A stretch of 64,000 bases of DNA from assembly GCA_963573385.1 (NCBI GenBank), contig CAUYLG010033168.1, positions 186,001 to 250,000 of the forward strand, in the 5' to 3' direction. The position numbers and the translations under genes were made by a program. Shown piece after piece: positions 59,634-64,000 of the stretch. The DNA is from Cacajao melanocephalus. Its lineage: Eukaryota; Chordata; Mammalia; Primates; Pitheciidae. Numbering within the stretch: the stretch's first letter is position 1; every line of letters starts with the position of its first letter. The notes under the pieces are model-generated. The model had not been told where the DNA came from, did not search any database, and worked only from the letters and a program-made list of their open reading frames with translations.

Positions 59634-59725
59634 ACACAGAAGAGTTTAAGAAAATTCCTAAATGATAACTAATAGAAGTTATAAAACCTGAACCAAAGGC
59701 CTACAGAGCAACCACTGCAGATTTG

Positions 59726-59767
59726 AGCAGGCATTTGGAAGATTCCAGCAGGCATTTGGAAGATTCC
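59726..59767 (+). repeat. 21-base tandem duplication
   Basis: Two exact adjacent copies of a 21-base unit beginning AGCAGGCATTTGGAAG (59726-59746, 59747-59767). Confidence 0.95.
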
Positions 59768-60431
59768 AACAAGGAAAGCAGAACTGATAAATTGTGTGAT
59801 ACATTTGACTGCATGGATGTTTATATTGAAAGATATTTTATAAGAATATTAAAGAATATGAGAAAATTTAACCACAGAGCAGGGTCTTTATTTCATTTGC
59901 AGCTGTATCTACTGAACCCCCATGCCTGGCACATAGTAAGAATTCAGAAGTAATGTAGGAAGGAAGGAGAACTAGCTGAAATGATAGAGTATACCACAGA
60001 AAATAGGATGAAATAGGTGACAGAAAACAAAGAATATTTGAGAATAATTTGATACAACATCTGGGAGCAATTTGGTGGAGTTTGATGGTGGGATGTATAA
60101 GTGAAAATCAAATAAGATGTAGTTGTGGACGACCTTAACAAGTTCATATGTCTTAAAATCAGGGCTGCTGCCAATAACAGACATTTTAGATTACCTGCCA
60201 GTTTATTAGATTCCAAATTTTGATGTCCAATAGTTCTAATCTAGCTGGACTACTCATTTAGTCAGGCAATATTTAACAGCCTCCTCTTATGTACCAAGCA
60301 CTATGCTAGAAGCTGGAGATACGGTCTCTGCCCTTATGTTAATATGTTGCTATAATTATCCTTCAGTTCAGAATGTTTAGAATATAAGTGTTTAGAATAT
60401 GGGGATGTATAGCCTGAAATATTTTTCTGTC

Positions 60432-60728
60432 TTTTTTTCTTTTTTTAGCGGCAGGGTCTTGCTCTGTCACCCAGGCTGGAGTGCAGTGGCATGATCATAG
60501 TTGACGGCAGCCTCCAACCCCTGGGCTCAAGTGATTCTCCCACCTTAGCCTCTTGAGTACCTGGGCTTATAGATGCATGCCACACCACCCAGCTTACTAT
60601 TTATTTATTTATTTGAGAAGGGCTCTTGCTCTGTGCCCAAACTGGTCTTGAACTCCTGGCCTCAAGCGTCCTCCCACCTCAGCTTCCCAAAGCTCTGGGA
60701 TTACAGGCATGAGCCACTGTACCTGGCC
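60432..60728 (-). mobile_element. AluJ-like element
   Basis: An antisense old Alu (GTTGACGGCAGCCTCCAACCCC…), ending TGTACCTGGCC, with a TTTA repeat in the linker. Confidence 0.87.
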
Positions 60729-60998
60729 ACCTGAGAAATTTTCTAAGCCTGGATTCAGTCTTATGAAATGTAATACTTTGAAATGCAAACTAACTTTGGA
60801 AATTGAAACTCATTGCTTTTCATTTTACCAGGAGTTAATATCTATAATAATCTTTAGAGCAAATTCTCCTAGCTTAATTAGATGTGATTTTTGTTATTAT
60901 TAGAAACACATACTATCTTGATAACTAAATTTTGCCAATCATTCTTCTTGACTAGTGGTCTTCAGCTGTATATGAGGAGTTTTCCATAAGTGACTTGA

Positions 60999-61727
<729 letters not shown>

Positions 61728-62189
61728 TAATAGGTGTTTCCTTTGTTCATGACAAAACCAAGTAATTTAAATCAGGATTAGCAACCTCAGTGATCTGGTG
61801 GCTCCTAACACTGAGCAATGTCTTCAGGCTGTCAAACAAATACTTGCAACTCATAGGGAATCGGTAAGATGTTAACAGTGAAACCCAAGTTTCTAGACAG
61901 TAGGCCTAATGTCATAACTTGCTTACCCCTGCTGAAATCTCTACAGGTCTTATTCTGTGTGAAATCTATGACTGTGAAAGACCTTTAGAGAAGGATATTC
62001 TAGAACTGAAGGAATCGTAGTGTTCTTCTGAACACGTCTTTTTTTTTTGTGTGTGTGAAATTGGAGAACAGAGGCTCAGAGAAGTTGTGTGACTTTCACA
62101 AGGTCACACAACTAGTTCTACCACCTCAGTCCCAATAGGTCCTGAAAGTCAGTGGCAGTTCAGAGTAGAAAAATACAAAGAGTATTGTG

Positions 62190-62680
62190 TATATTTAGTT
62201 TCTGTTGCTGTCATAACAACTTACCACAAATTGAGTGGCTTAAAACAACACAAGTTTCTTAGAGTTCTATACATTGGAAGTCTGATATGTGTCTCATTGG
62301 GCTGAAAAGCAGGATGTTGACAGGGCTGCATTCCTTTCTGGAGGTGCTAAAGAAGAATCATTTTCCTTGTTGTTTCTGGCTTCCACAGCTCATGGCTTCC
62401 TTCTTCTGTCTTTGAAGACAGCAGTGTTGCATTTCTCTAACCATTTGTTCATAGTCACATCTTCCTCTGACTCTGAACTCAATGGGCAAAGGTTATCTGA
62501 CTGAAAAACCCATGTTCTTAGATTGGGCACACCCTGCTGACCCAGGATAATCGTCCCATCTCTATAAGTTAATTATATCAGTTTAGTCCCTTTTGCCATG
62601 TAAGGTATTATATTTACAGGCTCCAGGGGATTAGGGTGTGGACATCTTATATGGACCATTATTCTGCCTACTACAGATGT
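62190..62680 (-). mobile_element. MLT1-type MaLR LTR
   Basis: Antisense. The + strand starts TTCTGTTGCTGTCATAAC and ends GTGGACATCTTATATGGACC…TATTCTGCC, the reverse of the MLT1D-like start. Confidence 0.75.
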
Positions 62681-62689
62681 GATTATACC

Positions 62690-63200
62690 TACCTGAATTA
62701 GTTAATTATTGCTGAGTAACAACTACCCCAAATTTGTCAGCTTTAAAAAAACCACCACCATGTATTATCTCCCATTTTCTGAGGGTCAGGAATCCAGGAA
62801 TGACTTCCAGTTTAGGGTTTCTCATGAAGTTAGAATTAAGATATTGGCTGGGGCTGCAGACCCGACTGAGACCAAAGGATCCACATCCAAGGTGGCTATC
62901 CATATAACTGTTGGCCAAGTTCCTTACCACTCTGACCCTTTCATAAGGCTGCTTCACTTAGTGGCTCCCTTCCCCAAAAGTGAGCAACCTGAGAGAGGGA
63001 GAGAGAGTGGCAAAGATGAGGAGCCACACTATCTCTTATAATCTAGTCTCAGAAGTGACATGCCCTCACTTCTTTCTTATTTTCTTGGTCACACAGACCA
63101 ACTTAGTACAGAGTGTAAGGGGACTGCACAAGGATATAAACCACAAGAATGGGGATCATTGGAAGCCACCTTAGGCTATCATATGGGGTCACAGTCTATT
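62690..63200 (-). mobile_element. Old LTR-like repeat
   Basis: It resembles an ancient mammalian LTR (TATTGCTGAGTAACAACTACCCC…TTGGCTGGGGCTGCAG…AGTCTCAGAAGTGACATG). The exact family is not assigned and orientation is tentative. Confidence 0.5.
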
Positions 63201-63499
63201 TAGAGAGCAATCCCATGTTCATATGAGAGTATGACTTAGGATGCTCCTGAATCCAGAGTGTTTTCTCTTTGGCCCCTCTATCTGTTCTACTATCCCACTT
63301 CTAAGTCACAGGGTGGCACAGGTACCCTGGGGCTAGCTGTCTCTACTTGAAATTTCTGACCAATGCTTCAGCTTCACTGAGGAAGGCCTGAACTGCCAAC
63401 TGATCAGTTATGTTAGTGGTGATGGAAAGTATGCAGAGGAAGGCAGGTTCACCTCTCTCCCATGCTTATCTTCTGGTTTATTCTTCCCTTTTTACATAG

Positions 63500-63661
63500 A
63501 GAAGGTTCATGAAGAAATTGAAAGGGTCATTGGCACCAACCGAGCTCCTTCCCTCATGGACAAGGCCCAGATGCCCTACACAGAAGCCACCATCATGGAA
63601 GTGCAGAGGCTGACTGTGGTGGTGCCGCTCGCCATTCCTCATATGACCTCGGAGAACACAG
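63500..63661 (+). CDS. CYP2U1: CYP2U1 coding exon 3 (to residue 429 and one base)
   Basis: A 162-base exon that completes E376 and reads K-V-H-E-E-I-E-R-V-I-G. It contains the helix-K E-x-x-R motif (I-M-E-V-Q-R) and ends …H-M-T-S-E-N-T in phase 1. The donor is ACAG|GCAAGT, a GC donor with otherwise perfect consensus; no usable GT is closer. The haem-cysteine exon lies beyond the window. Confidence 0.95.
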
Positions 63662-64000
63662 GCAAGTCCAGGGTCTTCCTCTTTGAATGCCCTTGATGGA
63701 AGCAGAGCCCTCTAACCCAGGGTAGTTGAGGTGAGGGGTGTGGTGACTGTTGCCTAGCTTGATCCTTCTGAAGATTTACCATTGTGTCATGGATAATAAA
63801 ATGTCTAGGGAATGTCCAGCCTTCTGCTGTGCATTACTGTTGTACTAGAATTCCACCACTGCTTAGTTTTATTAGTAGCTCTCTAGTCTTCAGAGCATAT
63901 ACACTTATACTGGCAAAACAAATAATGCCACAATTTAAATTGGCTACGTTGGCAGAAAAAGCTCCAGAATTGACAAAGGTACCTCTCGGTCCTTTTCATG
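63662..64000 (+). other. CYP2U1: Start of CYP2U1 intron 3
   Basis: Begins GCAAGT and continues to the window edge without another exon. Confidence 0.85.

Overview
The window is primate nuclear DNA. It has classic GT-AG (and one apparent GC) spliced exons, more than 20 Alu elements in both orientations, old L1, L2 and MIR fragments, MaLR LTRs, DNA-transposon fossils and two CpG-island promoters. Two genes are recognised with high confidence, SGMS2 (sphingomyelin synthase 2) and CYP2U1 (a cytochrome P450). They are adjacent and in the same order and orientation as on human chromosome 4q25. Several residues in both proteins differ from the human proteins as I remember them, so a non-human primate is more likely than human. 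The exact species cannot be named from the sequence alone.

Layout. Positions 1-4980 carry a CpG-island promoter and two small coding exons. Spliced, they give 47 codons that match the N-terminal mitochondrial presequence of TIMM44, a subunit of the inner-membrane import motor. In human this gene is on chromosome 19p13.2, not 4q25. No later TIMM44 exon is visible. From about 5080 to 9670 there is an L1 ORF2 fragment cut at both ends, unassigned AT-rich (possibly retroviral) sequence and one antisense solo LTR. From 11.1 kb to 31.7 kb lies SGMS2: a probable TATA-driven 5' exon, a 5' UTR/first coding exon, four more coding exons (365 codons in all, every splice phase consistent) and a long 3' UTR without interspersed repeats. 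Positions 31.7-46.3 kb are intergenic and repeat-rich, dominated by an old 4.3 kb L1 into which two Alus and a MER1-type hAT element have jumped. From 46.4 kb a CpG island drives CYP2U1. Coding exons 1-3 are present and the gene continues beyond the right edge, so the haem-binding cysteine exon is not in the window.

The genes are not an operon and have separate promoters. SGMS2 makes sphingomyelin at the plasma membrane and CYP2U1 hydroxylates long-chain fatty acids, so both act in lipid metabolism, but their adjacency is ancestral synteny rather than a known functional cluster.

The main surprise is the TIMM44 5' end upstream of, and in the same orientation as, SGMS2. It could be a lineage-specific rearrangement or segmental duplication, or an assembly join. 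If real, it places a housekeeping promoter and two exons with good splice donors in front of SGMS2. Smaller items of note are a retrocopy with poly(A) tail and 9-bp target duplication inside an L1, a probable GC donor in CYP2U1, a 12-bp tandem repeat in the CYP2U1 promoter/5' UTR and an 80-bp MADE1 element.
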